DNA of 63,870 nucleotides from Oerskovia merdavium (GTDB lineage: Bacteria; Actinomycetota; Actinomycetes; Actinomycetales; Cellulomonadaceae): the NCBI RefSeq assembly GCF_014836755.1, contig NZ_JACSQF010000009.1:1-63870 (forward strand), written 5' to 3'. The notes beneath the pieces were generated by a model. That model saw only the letters and a program-made list of their open reading frames with translations. It was not told where the DNA came from and did not search any database. Shown here piece by piece: positions 36,038-46,112 of this stretch; position 1 is the first letter of the stretch; the number at the start of each line of letters is the position of its first letter. The translations under genes and the position numbers were made by a program.

Positions 36038-36066
36038 GTGCACCCGGCAGATCGCCGGGCGTGACC

Positions 36067-37695
36067 TCAGCGCAGGTCGGCGAGGTACCGGAGCAGGAGG
36101 CGCGCCCCGTAGCCCGTCGCCCCCTCGGTGACCTCGTGCCGCGAAGCCGTGGCCCGTGCCGGCCCGGCGATGTCGAGGTGGACCCAGGGCAGCCCTCCCG
36201 TGAACTCCCGCAGGAAGAGGGCGGCCGTGATGGACCCTCCGCCGCCTCCGGCCTCGAGCGGCACGTGCCGCAGGTCCGCGACGGTCGAGCGCAGCGCGGA
36301 CGTGTAGTCCTCGACGAGGGGCATGTGCCAGACGCGTTCGCCCGTCGCGTCGGCAGCGGCCTCGAGGCCTGCCACCAGCTCGGGAGCGGTCGCGTAGAGG
36401 GCCGCATGGCCCCGTCCGAGGCCGACGCTCGCGGCGCCGGTCAGGGTCGCGACGTCGATCAGCAGGTCCGGCGCGAGCTCGGAGACCGCATAGCCGAGCG
36501 CGTCCGCGAGGACCAGGCGACCCTCGGCGTCGGTGTTCGCGACCTCGACCGTGCGTCCCGAGTAGGTGCGCAGCACGTCCCCGGGACGGTACGAGTCCGC
36601 ACCGAAGTGGTTCTCGGCGAGCGGGAGGACCGCGGTGACCTGGTGCCGGACGCCGGCCTCCGCGGCACCGAGGACCACGGCCAGCGCGACGGCGGCCCCG
36701 GCCATGTCGGTCTTCATGGGCACCATGGCCTCACGGGGCTTGATCGAGAGCCCGCCGGTGTCATAGGTGATGCCCTTGCCGACGAGGACGACGTGCTGGT
36801 CGGCGTCCTCCGGCACGTACGTGATCGTCACGAGCCGGGGCGGGCTCGCCGAGGCCGCACCCACGGCCAGCAGGGCTCCGAACCCCTTCGCCGCGAGCTC
36901 GCGCGGGCCGAGGACCTGGGTCTCGAGGCCTCCGGCCTCGGCGAGATCCGTCGCCTGCTGGGCGAACCAGGCCGGGTCCTTGATGTTGGACGGCGTGTTC
37001 GACAGGTCGCGCACGAGCCAGGTCGCGCTCGCCGCGATCCGTGCAGCGATGATCTGCTGCTCGGCTCCCTCGCCGAGGAGGACGAGCTGTTCCGCGGCCG
37101 CACGCGGGTCCGGGGCGGGCCCACGCACCTTGCGGCTCGGGGCGCCTCCGCCGAAGCGTGGCGTGCGGTAGGCCGCGAGCAGGTACCCCTCGACGAACGC
37201 CGTCACGCCGCTGGGGGTGGCGTCGGCCGTCGCTGCGCTCACGACGCGCTCGAGACCGCGCGTCGCCCCGGCCAGCGCGGCTCCCGCGCGTCGGAGCTCG
37301 AGGTCGGAGCCTGCACCGATCCCGAGCAGCACGATCGTGGACGGGAGCCCCGCCCAGGGCAGCGGGTTGGCCGCGCCCGCGTGCGTGCGCGGCAGGTCGA
37401 CGGTCGTGACCTCGCCGGCCGCGCCCCGGAAGCCAGAGCCTCCGGAGCGGTCGGCCAGTTCCGCGAGGTCGATCCCGTAGCGCGCAGCCGCGTCCACGGT
37501 CCCCGCGCGCGGCTGCAGTCCGTCCTCCTCCTCGAGCGGAGGAGCGACGGCCACCACGAGGGCGGAGACCGCGTCGTCCGTCAGGAACGGGCAGTCCAGG
37601 ACGGTCCCCGGTGTCTCGACCACCTCGGGGAGGTGGCGAGGGGCTCCTCCGACGGGAGGTAGGTCCAGGAGCGGTTGTGCGTCGCGCGCGGTCAA
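36067..37695 (-). CDS. pepA: leucyl aminopeptidase (M17)
   Basis: Removes N-terminal residues from peptides using two metal ions. The 542-residue protein has the M17 signature NTDAEGR (in VEVANTDAEGRLVLADAL), GKGITYDTGGLSIKP and DMAGAAVA with the expected metal ligands. The N-terminal part is the more variable macrodomain-like region. The start is a TTG at 37695, 6 bases after the stop of the DUF3117 gene; no better start with a ribosome site is visible, so the exact N-terminus is uncertain. It is cotranscribed with the small upstream gene. Confidence 0.92.
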   Translation of the reverse strand: MTARDAQPLLDLPPVGGAPRHLPEVVETPGTVLDCPFLTDDAVSALVVAVAPPLEEEDGLQPRAGTVDAAARYGIDLAELADRSGGSGFRGAAGEVTTVDLPRTHAGAANPLPWAGLPSTIVLLGIGAGSDLELRRAGAALAGATRGLERVVSAATADATPSGVTAFVEGYLLAAYRTPRFGGGAPSRKVRGPAPDPRAAAEQLVLLGEGAEQQIIAARIAASATWLVRDLSNTPSNIKDPAWFAQQATDLAEAGGLETQVLGPRELAAKGFGALLAVGAASASPPRLVTITYVPEDADQHVVLVGKGITYDTGGLSIKPREAMVPMKTDMAGAAVALAVVLGAAEAGVRHQVTAVLPLAENHFGADSYRPGDVLRTYSGRTVEVANTDAEGRLVLADALGYAVSELAPDLLIDVATLTGAASVGLGRGHAALYATAPELVAGLEAAADATGERVWHMPLVEDYTSALRSTVADLRHVPLEAGGGGGSITAALFLREFTGGLPWVHLDIAGPARATASRHEVTEGATGYGARLLLRYLADLR

Positions 37696-37701
37696 GGCGT
37701 C

Positions 37702-37869
37702 TCAGCCCACGACGGCTTGGAGCGCCTCGCCCAGCTCGCTGGCCTCGGTCGCGTTGAGCTCCACCACGAGTCGACCGCCACCCTCGAGCGGGACACGCAT
37801 GACGATGCCGCGGCCCTCCTTGGTGACCTCGAGCGGGCCATCCCCCGTACGCGGCTTCATCGCAGCCAT
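37702..37869 (-). CDS. DUF3117 small protein
   Basis: A 55-residue protein beginning MAAMKPRTGDGPLEVTKEGR and ending in an alternating strand-helix pattern (RLVVELNATEASELGEAL). It matches the short, highly conserved actinobacterial DUF3117 family (M. tuberculosis Rv1211). GGAG lies 9 bases before the ATG. It is 6 bases upstream of pepA and probably on the same message, but the family's function is unknown. Confidence 0.85.
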   Translation of the reverse strand: MAAMKPRTGDGPLEVTKEGRGIVMRVPLEGGGRLVVELNATEASELGEALQAVVG

Positions 37870-37968
37870 TGTGGGCTCTCCATTCCGTAGTCCAGTACTG
37901 CTGTGGTCGGCGTCCCGGCAGGGTGGCAGCACGTCGCCGCGCCGACCGCCCGAGGACGCCCGTGCACC

Positions 37969-37974
37969 ATTCTA
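37969..37974 (-). promoter_or_regulatory. candidate -10 for the DUF3117-pepA operon
   Basis: TAGAAT on the minus strand matches TATAAT at 5 of 6 places, about 100 bases before the DUF3117 ATG. A good -35 at normal spacing is not seen. The rest of the 161-base gap shows no gene. Confidence 0.4.
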
Positions 37975-38030
37975 GTTCACCCGTGCGACACGCCGTCGCG
38001 GCAAATGCGCAGATCGTGAACCGGTCGCCG

Positions 38031-39380
38031 CTATGGCGGCCATCCGCTCGGCGGGGTGAGCCTCCACAGGCCCCAGACCCACCAGGCCTGCCCCGCGACG
38101 CACGCCACGACGCACCCCCAGAACCACCACCGCGACCGGGTCCATCCGAGGGTCACGGCTCCCAACGGGAAGGCGAGCAGGAGGAACCGGACCAGGCTCG
38201 TCCAGGGCTCGATCACGGCGACGAGGTATCCCAGGTAGGCGAGCGGCCACGCCTGGAGCTCAGGGCCGAGCCTGCGCGCGACGGGACTCAGCCCCACCGC
38301 GGCCACGGCGGCCAGGACCGCCAGCAGGACCCAGGGGCCGGCGCCGCCGAAGAGCATCTGCGAGACCTGGACCCAGGGCACGAACGGGACGACCGGTCCC
38401 GTTCCCCGCCAGGCCTCCTGGGTCAGGAAGTAGGCGTCGGGCCGACCGGTCACGAGGCCGCACAGGACCTGCCACACGAGCCCGCTGAGCACCGTGACGA
38501 CGAGGAGCCCCCCGATGCGGGCGACGTCACGCCAGGGGACCGTCACAGAACCACCGCCCGGCTCGTGCCCGACCACGCGCCTGGCGCGCCACCACGCACG
38601 TCCACGGACCGCCGCGTGCCACGCCACGACCAGTGCGAGCGGGAGGGCGACGGCGCGGCTGAAGCCGAGCAGCACGACCACGAGCCCCGCCCACTCGTAG
38701 CGACGCGCCCACACCAGGTACAGCGCCCCGGCGATCAACAGGAGCGCGAGCGCCTCGGTGTAGGCGACCTGGAGCACGACCGACGAAGGGAAGACGCTCA
38801 CGAGCGCGACCGTGGCGAGCGGAAGGCCCGGACGGCGCGCCACGGCGAGGCGACCGGCGCACTCGACCAGGCGATGGATCACCAGCATCGCCCCTGCGCC
38901 GCACAGCAGCGCCGTGGTCGGGGCGACGACGTCCCAGCCCAGGCCGGTGACCTGCTGCACGGCCCGCACCAGGAAGGGGAAGAGCGGGTAGAAGGCCCAG
39001 ACGTTCTGCTGCACCTGCCCGTCGGCCCCCACGGGCAGCTCGGCCGGGTAGCCGTGCTCGGCGATCTGCTGGTACCACGAGGCGTCCCACATCCGCCCCG
39101 TCCAGGCGGCGTACGACGGCGCCGCGTCGGTCCAGAGGTTGGACTCCTGCGAGCGCGCGACGACCAGGAGTATCGCGGCGGTGACGAGCCGGGCCGCGGC
39201 GTAGACCGCGAGCACCTGCACCCACCACGGCCACCGCACGGGTGCCCGGAGGGCCGTCACGAGCGAGGAGGCTCGCCCGGGCCGCGCGGCATCGGTCCCG
39301 CCGGGCGGGGCCGTCTCCCGGGCCCGCGACCGGGCCGCCTGCTCGTCGCCCGGCCCGCGCACCGCGGCCGGCTCGCTCAC
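38031..39380 (-). CDS. PIG-V-like membrane mannosyltransferase
   Basis: A 449-residue protein with about ten membrane helices. After a polar N-terminus it has the pattern WDASWYQQIAEHGYP with acidic and aromatic residues on the outer face, YPLFPFLVRAV, and FPSSVVLQVAYTEALALLL. These resemble the PIG-V / Mannosyl_trans2 glycosyltransferases, which use polyprenyl-phosphate mannose. A role in mannosylating a wall glycan, lipid or protein is inferred; the acceptor is unknown. The GTG start overlaps the folP2 stop by 4 bases (GTGA). Confidence 0.75.
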   Translation of the reverse strand: MSEPAAVRGPGDEQAARSRARETAPPGGTDAARPGRASSLVTALRAPVRWPWWVQVLAVYAAARLVTAAILLVVARSQESNLWTDAAPSYAAWTGRMWDASWYQQIAEHGYPAELPVGADGQVQQNVWAFYPLFPFLVRAVQQVTGLGWDVVAPTTALLCGAGAMLVIHRLVECAGRLAVARRPGLPLATVALVSVFPSSVVLQVAYTEALALLLIAGALYLVWARRYEWAGLVVVLLGFSRAVALPLALVVAWHAAVRGRAWWRARRVVGHEPGGGSVTVPWRDVARIGGLLVVTVLSGLVWQVLCGLVTGRPDAYFLTQEAWRGTGPVVPFVPWVQVSQMLFGGAGPWVLLAVLAAVAAVGLSPVARRLGPELQAWPLAYLGYLVAVIEPWTSLVRFLLLAFPLGAVTLGWTRSRWWFWGCVVACVAGQAWWVWGLWRLTPPSGWPP

Positions 39381-40399
39381 GCGAGACCGCGCAGCGCGAC
39401 GGCCGGGGGTGCGTCGCCCCGGATCGCGGCCACGGTGTCCAGCGTCCGTCGAGTGGCCGCGACGTCGTGGGCGCGGAAGACCCGGGCGCCGAGCCACGCG
39501 GCGACCGCCGTCGCGGCGAGCGTCCCCTCGAGCCGTTCGTCGGCCGGGAGGTCGAGCGTCTCGCCCACGAAGTCCTTGCGGGACAGCGCCATGAGCAGCG
39601 GGAAGCCGAGGCCCGCGAGCGCCTGGGTCCGGCGCACGAGGTGCAGCGAGTGCCAGGTGTTCTTGCCGAAGTCGTGCGTCGGGTCGACGAGCACCGAGGC
39701 CGCCGGTACGCCGCACGCGACCGCGCGCGCGGCGGCCGCCGTGAGCGTCGCGACGACGTCCTGCACGACGGCGTCGCGAGGGTCGGTCCGCCGGCTCGCC
39801 GAGCCGTCGAGCCCCTCGGGCGGGTAGGCGACCCGGAACGGGTCGGTCCGTGGCGTGGCGCCTCCCGTGTGGGAGCACACGACGCCGACGCCGAGCTCGC
39901 CCGCGACCTCGACCAGGCGCGGGTCGTGCCCGGCCCAGGTGTCGTTGACGAGGTCCGCGCCGGCCAGGGCCGCCTCGCGGGCGACCTCGGCTCGCCAGGT
40001 GTCGACGCTCACGAGGAGGTCGGGGAAGTCGGCCCGCACCCGTTCGACGAAGGGCACGACCCGACGGATCTCCTCGGCCGGTGTGACCTCGGGCCCCGTC
40101 CCCGCGCGCACTCCCCCGACGTCGACGATCGCCGCACCCTCGGACCAGGCCCGCGCGACCGCCTCGAGCGCCGCCCCGTCGTCGAGCTGACGTGCGGGCG
40201 CGTAGAACGAGTCCGTCGTCCGGTTGACGATCGCCATGACCACGGGGCGCACGGGGCGACCGGGGGCGTTCTCGTCGACCCCCACCTCCCGCCCTCGCAG
40301 GACGAGCGGAGCGCACTGCGGAGGGACCAGGGGCACGGTCGACGCCGGGTCGGCGCCGACCGCCCGGCCCCCGGGCTCCGGGGTCGCGGCGCCCGTCAC
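39377..40399 (-). CDS. folP2: dihydropteroate synthase paralogue (FolP2 type)
   Basis: A 340-residue TIM-barrel protein of the pterin-binding family. The usual NVTPDSF motif reads NRTTDSF, and the downstream block is VSVDTWRAEV then ADLVNDTWAG instead of the normal ND(V/I)SGG. This is the FolP2 pattern; mycobacterial FolP2 (Rv1207) is reported to lack dihydropteroate synthase activity. About 50 residues before the barrel are extra. GTG at 40399 overlaps the stop of the LOG gene by 4 bases. Its true substrate is unknown. Confidence 0.85.
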   Translation of the reverse strand: MTGAATPEPGGRAVGADPASTVPLVPPQCAPLVLRGREVGVDENAPGRPVRPVVMAIVNRTTDSFYAPARQLDDGAALEAVARAWSEGAAIVDVGGVRAGTGPEVTPAEEIRRVVPFVERVRADFPDLLVSVDTWRAEVAREAALAGADLVNDTWAGHDPRLVEVAGELGVGVVCSHTGGATPRTDPFRVAYPPEGLDGSASRRTDPRDAVVQDVVATLTAAAARAVACGVPAASVLVDPTHDFGKNTWHSLHLVRRTQALAGLGFPLLMALSRKDFVGETLDLPADERLEGTLAATAVAAWLGARVFRAHDVAATRRTLDTVAAIRGDAPPAVALRGLA

Positions 40400-41214
40400 C
40401 GGTCGCCGGCAGCCCGCTGCTGAGCGGCTGCCGTGTCGGCCACCGACTCGAGCTCTTCGGCACGCAGCTGTTCGCCGCGCTCGCACACGTACTCGACCGC
40501 CTCGGCCGGGTCGTCGCACAGGTACAGCAGGTCGAGGTCGTGCGCACTGATCATGCCGCGCCCCGCGACGGTCGTACGGGCCCACTCGAGCAGGCCCGAC
40601 CAGTAGCCGCTGTCCACGAGGGCGATGGGGAACTCGGTGACCTTGTGCGTCTGGACCAGGGTCAACGCCTCGAAGAGCTCGTCGAACGTGCCGAACCCGC
40701 CCGGAAGGACCACGAACCCCTGCGCGTACTTGACGAACATGGTCTTGCGGGCGAAGAAGTACCGGAAGTTCACGCCCAGGTTCACGTACTTGTTCATGCC
40801 CTGCTCGAACGGCAGCTCGATCCCCAGGCCGATCGAGAGGCCCCCGGCCTCGGTGGCCCCCTTGTTCGCGGCCTCCATGATGCCCGGCCCGCCACCCGTG
40901 ATCACCGCGAGGTCGCGCTCGGCGAGCAGCCGGCCCACCTCTTCCGCCAGCGCGTAGTCCGGGTGGTCGGGGCTCGTGCGCGCCGAACCGAAGACCGACA
41001 CCGCCGGGCCGACCTCGGCAAGAGCTCCGAAGCCCTCGACGAACTCGCTCTGGATCCTCATGACCCGCCACGGGTCGCTGTGCACCCAGTCGGCGCTGCC
41101 CGCGGTGTCGAGCAGCCGCTGGTCGGTCGTCTGCTGGGGGATCTGCTCTCCCCGCAGCAGCACCGGACCCTTGCGGTAGCCGGTGCCTGCCTGGGGAACT
41201 CCGTCGTCGCTCAT
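40396..41214 (-). CDS. LOG-family protein (TIGR00730 type)
   Basis: The 272-residue protein has the LOG-family motifs GGGPGIMEAANKGA and PGGFGTFDELFE. In characterised members these cleave cytokinin or other nucleoside monophosphates to base and ribose 5-phosphate; lysine decarboxylase is an old misnomer. Typical core length is about 190-200 residues, with an extra N-terminal 70 here (ending in TSSFEVF-like lead-in QSEFVEGF). TAGGCT ends 7 bases before the ATG, without a ribosome site. It heads an operon with folP2 and the mannosyltransferase, as in Rv1205-Rv1207. Confidence 0.87.
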   Translation of the reverse strand: MSDDGVPQAGTGYRKGPVLLRGEQIPQQTTDQRLLDTAGSADWVHSDPWRVMRIQSEFVEGFGALAEVGPAVSVFGSARTSPDHPDYALAEEVGRLLAERDLAVITGGGPGIMEAANKGATEAGGLSIGLGIELPFEQGMNKYVNLGVNFRYFFARKTMFVKYAQGFVVLPGGFGTFDELFEALTLVQTHKVTEFPIALVDSGYWSGLLEWARTTVAGRGMISAHDLDLLYLCDDPAEAVEYVCERGEQLRAEELESVADTAAAQQRAAGDR

Positions 41215-41221
41215 GCTCTCG

Positions 41222-41227
41222 AGCCTA
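41222..41227 (-). promoter_or_regulatory. -10 element for leaderless LOG-operon mRNA
   Basis: TAGGCT on the minus strand ends 7 bases before the ATG at 41214. Confidence 0.5.
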
Positions 41228-41256
41228 AGCGTTTCCGGGGCCCGTGGCGGGGACGA

Positions 41257-42414
41257 TCAGCGGGTGAGCCACGCGCGCAGCGCGTCGTGGCACAGCGCGA
41301 GGTGGCCGACCGGGCACCGCTCGTCGTCCTTGTGCGCGAGCAACGGGTCGCCGGGGCCGAAGTTCACGGCCGGGATCCCCAGCTCGGCGAAGCGCGCGAC
41401 GTCGGTCCAGCCGTACTTGGGCGCCGGGCGGCCGCCGGTGAGGCTCAGCACCGTCTCGGCGAAGTCGGCCGCGATCGGGTCGTCGAGCCCGGGCCGGGCC
41501 CCCGGGGCGGCGTCCGTGACGACCACCTCGAAACCCGAGAAGAGGTCGCGGACGTGCGCCTCGGCGTCGGGCAGCGAACGGGAGGGCGCGAAGCGGTAGT
41601 TGACCGTGACCACGCACTCGTCCGGGACGACGTTCCCCGCGATGCCGCCGCGGATGCCGACCGCGTTCATGCCCTCGCGGTAGACGAGGCCCTCGACCTC
41701 GATCGACGCGGGCTCGTAGGCCGCCAGGCGGTCGAGCACGACCGAGGCCGAGTGGATCGCGTTGGAGCCCATCCACGCACGCGCCGAGTGCGCCGTGACC
41801 CCGGGGACACGGACCTCGACCCGCAGGGTCCCGTTGCAGCCGCCCTCGATCCCCGCGGCCGTGGGCTCGCCGAGGATCGCGAAGTCGCCCTGCAGGAGCT
41901 CGGGGCGGTTGCGGGCCAGCCGCCCCAGGCCGTTGAGGTCGGACGCGACCTCCTCGAGGTCGTAGAAGACCCACGTGACGTCCTGGTCCGGGGCCGTGAG
42001 CGAGGACGCGAGCGCGAGCTGGATCGCGACGCCGCCCTTCATGTCGACCGTGCCGCGCCCCCAGACCTCGGCCTGGGCCCCCTCGCCGACCACACGGGTG
42101 GGCAGGTTCGGCGGGCTGGTCAACGGGACCGTGTCGATGTGCCCGGCGATCACGACGCGACGCGAACGCCCGAGGTGCGTGCGAGCGACGACCGCGTTGC
42201 CGTCACGGACGACCTCGAGGTGCGCGAGCGGGCGCAGCGCGGCCTCGATCGCGTCGGCCAGGGCCTTCTCGTCCCCGCTCACGGACGGCACGTCGCACAC
42301 CGCGCGGAAGAGCGCGGTGAGGTCGCCGTCGAGGTCGAGCCGGACCGTCGGAGCCGCCGACGCAGGCGGCGCGGTCTGGTCGGAGGTCTGGTCGAGAGTC
42401 TCGTCGCTGGTCAC
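41257..42414 (-). CDS. dapE: succinyl-diaminopimelate desuccinylase
   Basis: Releases succinate from N-succinyl-LL-diaminopimelate in the lysine and peptidoglycan pathway. The 385-residue M20 metallopeptidase-like enzyme has GHIDTVP, the bridging Asp in GRGTVDMKGG, the general-base pair in YDLEEVA and ILGEPTA. The first 25 residues are a Thr/Gln-rich extra tail. GTG at 42414 has TAGGGT ending 6 bases upstream and no ribosome site. It is divergent from dapD across only 59 bases. Confidence 0.93.
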   Translation of the reverse strand: MTSDETLDQTSDQTAPPASAAPTVRLDLDGDLTALFRAVCDVPSVSGDEKALADAIEAALRPLAHLEVVRDGNAVVARTHLGRSRRVVIAGHIDTVPLTSPPNLPTRVVGEGAQAEVWGRGTVDMKGGVAIQLALASSLTAPDQDVTWVFYDLEEVASDLNGLGRLARNRPELLQGDFAILGEPTAAGIEGGCNGTLRVEVRVPGVTAHSARAWMGSNAIHSASVVLDRLAAYEPASIEVEGLVYREGMNAVGIRGGIAGNVVPDECVVTVNYRFAPSRSLPDAEAHVRDLFSGFEVVVTDAAPGARPGLDDPIAADFAETVLSLTGGRPAPKYGWTDVARFAELGIPAVNFGPGDPLLAHKDDERCPVGHLALCHDALRAWLTR

Positions 42415-42473
42415 ACGCAGACCCTACCCGGACAGTTCACCGTCCGGCCCGGAGTGACGGATAGGGTGAAGGT
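42415..42473. promoter_or_regulatory. divergent leaderless promoters, dapE / dapD
   Basis: The same hexamer TAGGGT faces both ways: minus strand 42426-42421 ends 6 bases before the dapE GTG, and 42462-42467 ends 6 bases before the dapD ATG. Matching elements imply joint control of the two pathway genes. Confidence 0.65.
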
Positions 42474-43457
42474 ATGACTTCAGCGACTCCCACCGGCGCC
42501 GCAACGGGCCCCCGCACCGCCTGGGGCTTCGGCCTCGCCACCGTGACCGACGAGGGCACCGTCCTCGACGTCTGGTACCCGTCCCCCGCGCTCGGGGAGG
42601 CCCCCTCGGACGAGACCGTCCCCGCGTCGCTCGACGCGCTGACCGAGCACGACGAGGCGCGGCGCGTGGACGTCGTGGTCGTGCGCACCGTGATCGACCT
42701 CGACGCCGCACCGTCGGGAGCCGCGGACGCCTACCTGCGCCTGCACCTGCTCTCGCACCGCCTCGTGGCCCCCCACGGCCTCTCCCTCGACGGCGTGTTC
42801 GGCGCTCTCGCCAACGTCGTCTGGACCAACCACGGCCCGTGCGCGGTCGAGGGCTTCGAGGAGACGCGCCTGCGCCTGCGCGCGGCGACCGGCCAGCCGG
42901 TCCAGGTCCTCGGGGTCGACAAGTTCCCCCGCATGGTCGACTACGTGGTCCCCCCGGGTGTGCGCATCGCCGACGCGGACCGCGTCCGGCTGGGAGCGCA
43001 CCTCGCTGCAGGGACGACCGTCATGCACGAGGGCTTCGTGAACTTCAACGCCGGCACCCTCGGCACCTCGATGGTCGAGGGCCGCATCTCGGCCGGCGTG
43101 GTCGTGGGCGACGGGTCGGACATCGGCGGCGGGGCGTCCATCATGGGCACGCTCTCCGGCGGCGGCCGCGAGATCATCTCGATCGGCCAGCGCTCGCTGC
43201 TCGGCGCCAACGCCGGGCTGGGCATCCCGCTCGGCGACGACTGCGTCGTCGAGTCCGGGCTCTACGTCACCGCGGGCACCAAGGTCACCCTCGTGGGACG
43301 CAGCGGTCCCGACGGCGGCCCCGTGGTCGTCAAGGCACGCGACCTGTCCGGCCAGGACAACCTCCTCTTCCGCCGCAACTCGCTCACGGGCGGCGTCGAG
43401 GCGGTCTCGCGCACGGGCGTCGGGATCGAGCTCAACGCCGCGCTGCACGCGAACTGA
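42474..43457 (+). CDS. dapD: 2,3,4,5-tetrahydropyridine-2,6-dicarboxylate N-succinyltransferase
   Basis: Uses succinyl-CoA to acylate tetrahydrodipicolinate. The 327-residue protein has the left-handed beta-helix hexapeptide region from about residue 160 ([20 protein letters not shown], then [20 protein letters not shown]) and an actinobacterial N-terminal domain. Length fits the M. tuberculosis DapD (Rv1201c) type rather than the shorter proteobacterial form. It is paired divergently with dapE, as in mycobacteria, and starts without a ribosome site. Confidence 0.94.
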   Translation: MTSATPTGAATGPRTAWGFGLATVTDEGTVLDVWYPSPALGEAPSDETVPASLDALTEHDEARRVDVVVVRTVIDLDAAPSGAADAYLRLHLLSHRLVAPHGLSLDGVFGALANVVWTNHGPCAVEGFEETRLRLRAATGQPVQVLGVDKFPRMVDYVVPPGVRIADADRVRLGAHLAAGTTVMHEGFVNFNAGTLGTSMVEGRISAGVVVGDGSDIGGGASIMGTLSGGGREIISIGQRSLLGANAGLGIPLGDDCVVESGLYVTAGTKVTLVGRSGPDGGPVVVKARDLSGQDNLLFRRNSLTGGVEAVSRTGVGIELNAALHAN

Positions 43458-43458
43458 C

Positions 43459-44469
43459 ATGTCCTCCGTCTTCGGCGCCCCGGGGCACCAGGGGGCCCCG
43501 TCCGCTCCTGGGCAGGGGGGCACGAGCCCCCGCGCCCAGGGGCACGGCGTCCGTCGACGCCGGCACCGCCCCCTGCGGATCGCCGTCACGGTCGTGACCG
43601 TCCTCGCGGTCGCGAGCGCGGGGGTCGTCATCGCGCTCAACCGTCTGACGGACCACACCCCCGTGGCCGAGCGCTGCTCGGCCGAGGCGGACGGGCAGGC
43701 CTGGCACCTCTCCCCCGCCCAGGCGGACAACGCGGCCCTGATCGCCGTCACGACGGTGCGCCGCGGCATGCCCGCCCGCGCCGCGACCATCGGCCTGGCG
43801 ACCGCGCTGCAGGAGTCGCGCCTGCTCAACATCGACTACGGCGACCGCGACTCGATCGGGCTCTTCCAGCAGCGTCCGTCCCAGGGCTGGGGCACGGTCG
43901 AGCAGATCATGGACCCCGTCTTCTCGACCACGGCGTTCTACGACGGCCTCGACAAGGTGGACGGTTACGAAGACCTCCCGGTGACGGTCGCGGCCCAGGC
44001 GGTGCAGCGTTCCGGCTTCCCCGACGCCTACGCGCAGCACGAGTCCAGGTCACGCGCATGGGCCTCGGCCCTGACGGGGAACTCCGAGGGCACGCTCTCG
44101 TGCGAGCTCGTCGCGGTCGACCCGACCACGCTCGTGAGCGTGGTCGACTCGAACGAGACCCTGAGGGCACGCCTCGTGCGCGACCTCGGGGACCTGCCTC
44201 TCACGGTCGAGGGCGCGAGCACCGTGGTGGACACCGTGCCGCTCACGGGCGTCGCGTCGGAGGCGCGCCGGACCGGGTGGGCCGTCGGTCAGTGGGCCGT
44301 GGCCAGCGCCGACGAGACCGACGTCGTGCGGGTGGACGTCGGCGACAGCACCTGGACCCGCGAGGACCCGGTGTGGACGCCGTCGGGCGACCTGGCTCCG
44401 GAGGAGGTCTCCGCACCCCTCCCGGTCGGCCAGGTGCGGATCACGGTCGCGACGGCCGACGAGGGGTGA
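43459..44469 (+). CDS. membrane-anchored lysozyme-fold-like protein of unknown function
   Basis: The 336-residue protein has a basic, Gly/Pro-rich start (about 1-38), one membrane helix (IAVTVVTVLAVASAGVVIAL), and an outer domain with ATALQESRLLNIDYGDRDS, IGLFQQRPSQGWG and VTVAAQAVQRSGFPDAYAQH. These resemble the core of soluble lytic transglycosylase-like domains, including a Glu in QES. A C-terminal region of unknown type follows. The ATG lies one base past the dapD stop, so the two are cotranscribed. Muramidase activity is not shown. Confidence 0.75.
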   Translation: MSSVFGAPGHQGAPSAPGQGGTSPRAQGHGVRRRRHRPLRIAVTVVTVLAVASAGVVIALNRLTDHTPVAERCSAEADGQAWHLSPAQADNAALIAVTTVRRGMPARAATIGLATALQESRLLNIDYGDRDSIGLFQQRPSQGWGTVEQIMDPVFSTTAFYDGLDKVDGYEDLPVTVAAQAVQRSGFPDAYAQHESRSRAWASALTGNSEGTLSCELVAVDPTTLVSVVDSNETLRARLVRDLGDLPLTVEGASTVVDTVPLTGVASEARRTGWAVGQWAVASADETDVVRVDVGDSTWTREDPVWTPSGDLAPEEVSAPLPVGQVRITVATADEG

Positions 44470-44497
44470 ACCGCTCGCTCCGACGCCTTCCCTGCAC

Positions 44498-44543
44498 GTG
44501 ACGACGGCGCCCCGCGCGCAAAGGTGCGGGGCGCCGTCGTCAC
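44498..44543. terminator. bidirectional hairpin before gltA end
   Basis: GTGACGACGGCGCCCCGC (44498-44515) pairs perfectly with 44526-44543 (18 bp, 10-base loop). It separates the convergent dapD operon and gltA. Confidence 0.88.
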
Positions 44544-44562
44544 ATGCAGGTGATCGGGGAGG

Positions 44563-45861
<1,299 letters not shown>

Positions 45862-45994
45862 GTCTTCCTTCCTTGCGCGCTGCCGCTCCCCCTGCGGGTG
45901 GCTGCGCGTGTCTTCCGTGGTGTCGCCGCGAGATCGCCACCTGTCCGGCCGAGCCGTCGGTGGCCGAAGTGTCGGACAGCGTTGGCCTGGGTCG

Positions 45995-46023
45995 ACGGTA
46001 CTCGCTTCACCCACACGTGACCA
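45995..46023 (-). promoter_or_regulatory. candidate gltA promoter
   Basis: TGGTCA (46023-46018, -35) and TACCGT (46000-45995, -10) on the minus strand are 17 bases apart, giving a leader of about 125 bases. GC-rich elements make this tentative. Confidence 0.35.
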
Positions 46024-46050
46024 ATCTGGAACGGTCACAAAACCGTCACC

Positions 46051-46074
46051 CGCCTGTGATGCGGATCACAGGCG
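46051..46074. promoter_or_regulatory. CRP/GlxR-type palindrome upstream of gltA
   Basis: Ten-base perfect arms CGCCTGTGAT and ATCACAGGCG flank GCGG. The core TGTGA (46055-46059) N6 TCACA (46066-46070) is an exact CRP-family consensus. It lies about 74 bases upstream of the likely gltA start site and 39 bases past the dapC stop. GlxR is known to control gltA in Corynebacterium. The hairpin could also help end dapC transcription. Confidence 0.65.
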
Positions 46075-46112
46075 AGAACGAGGCGCAATTCGCCCAACAA
46101 TCGACAGGTGGC

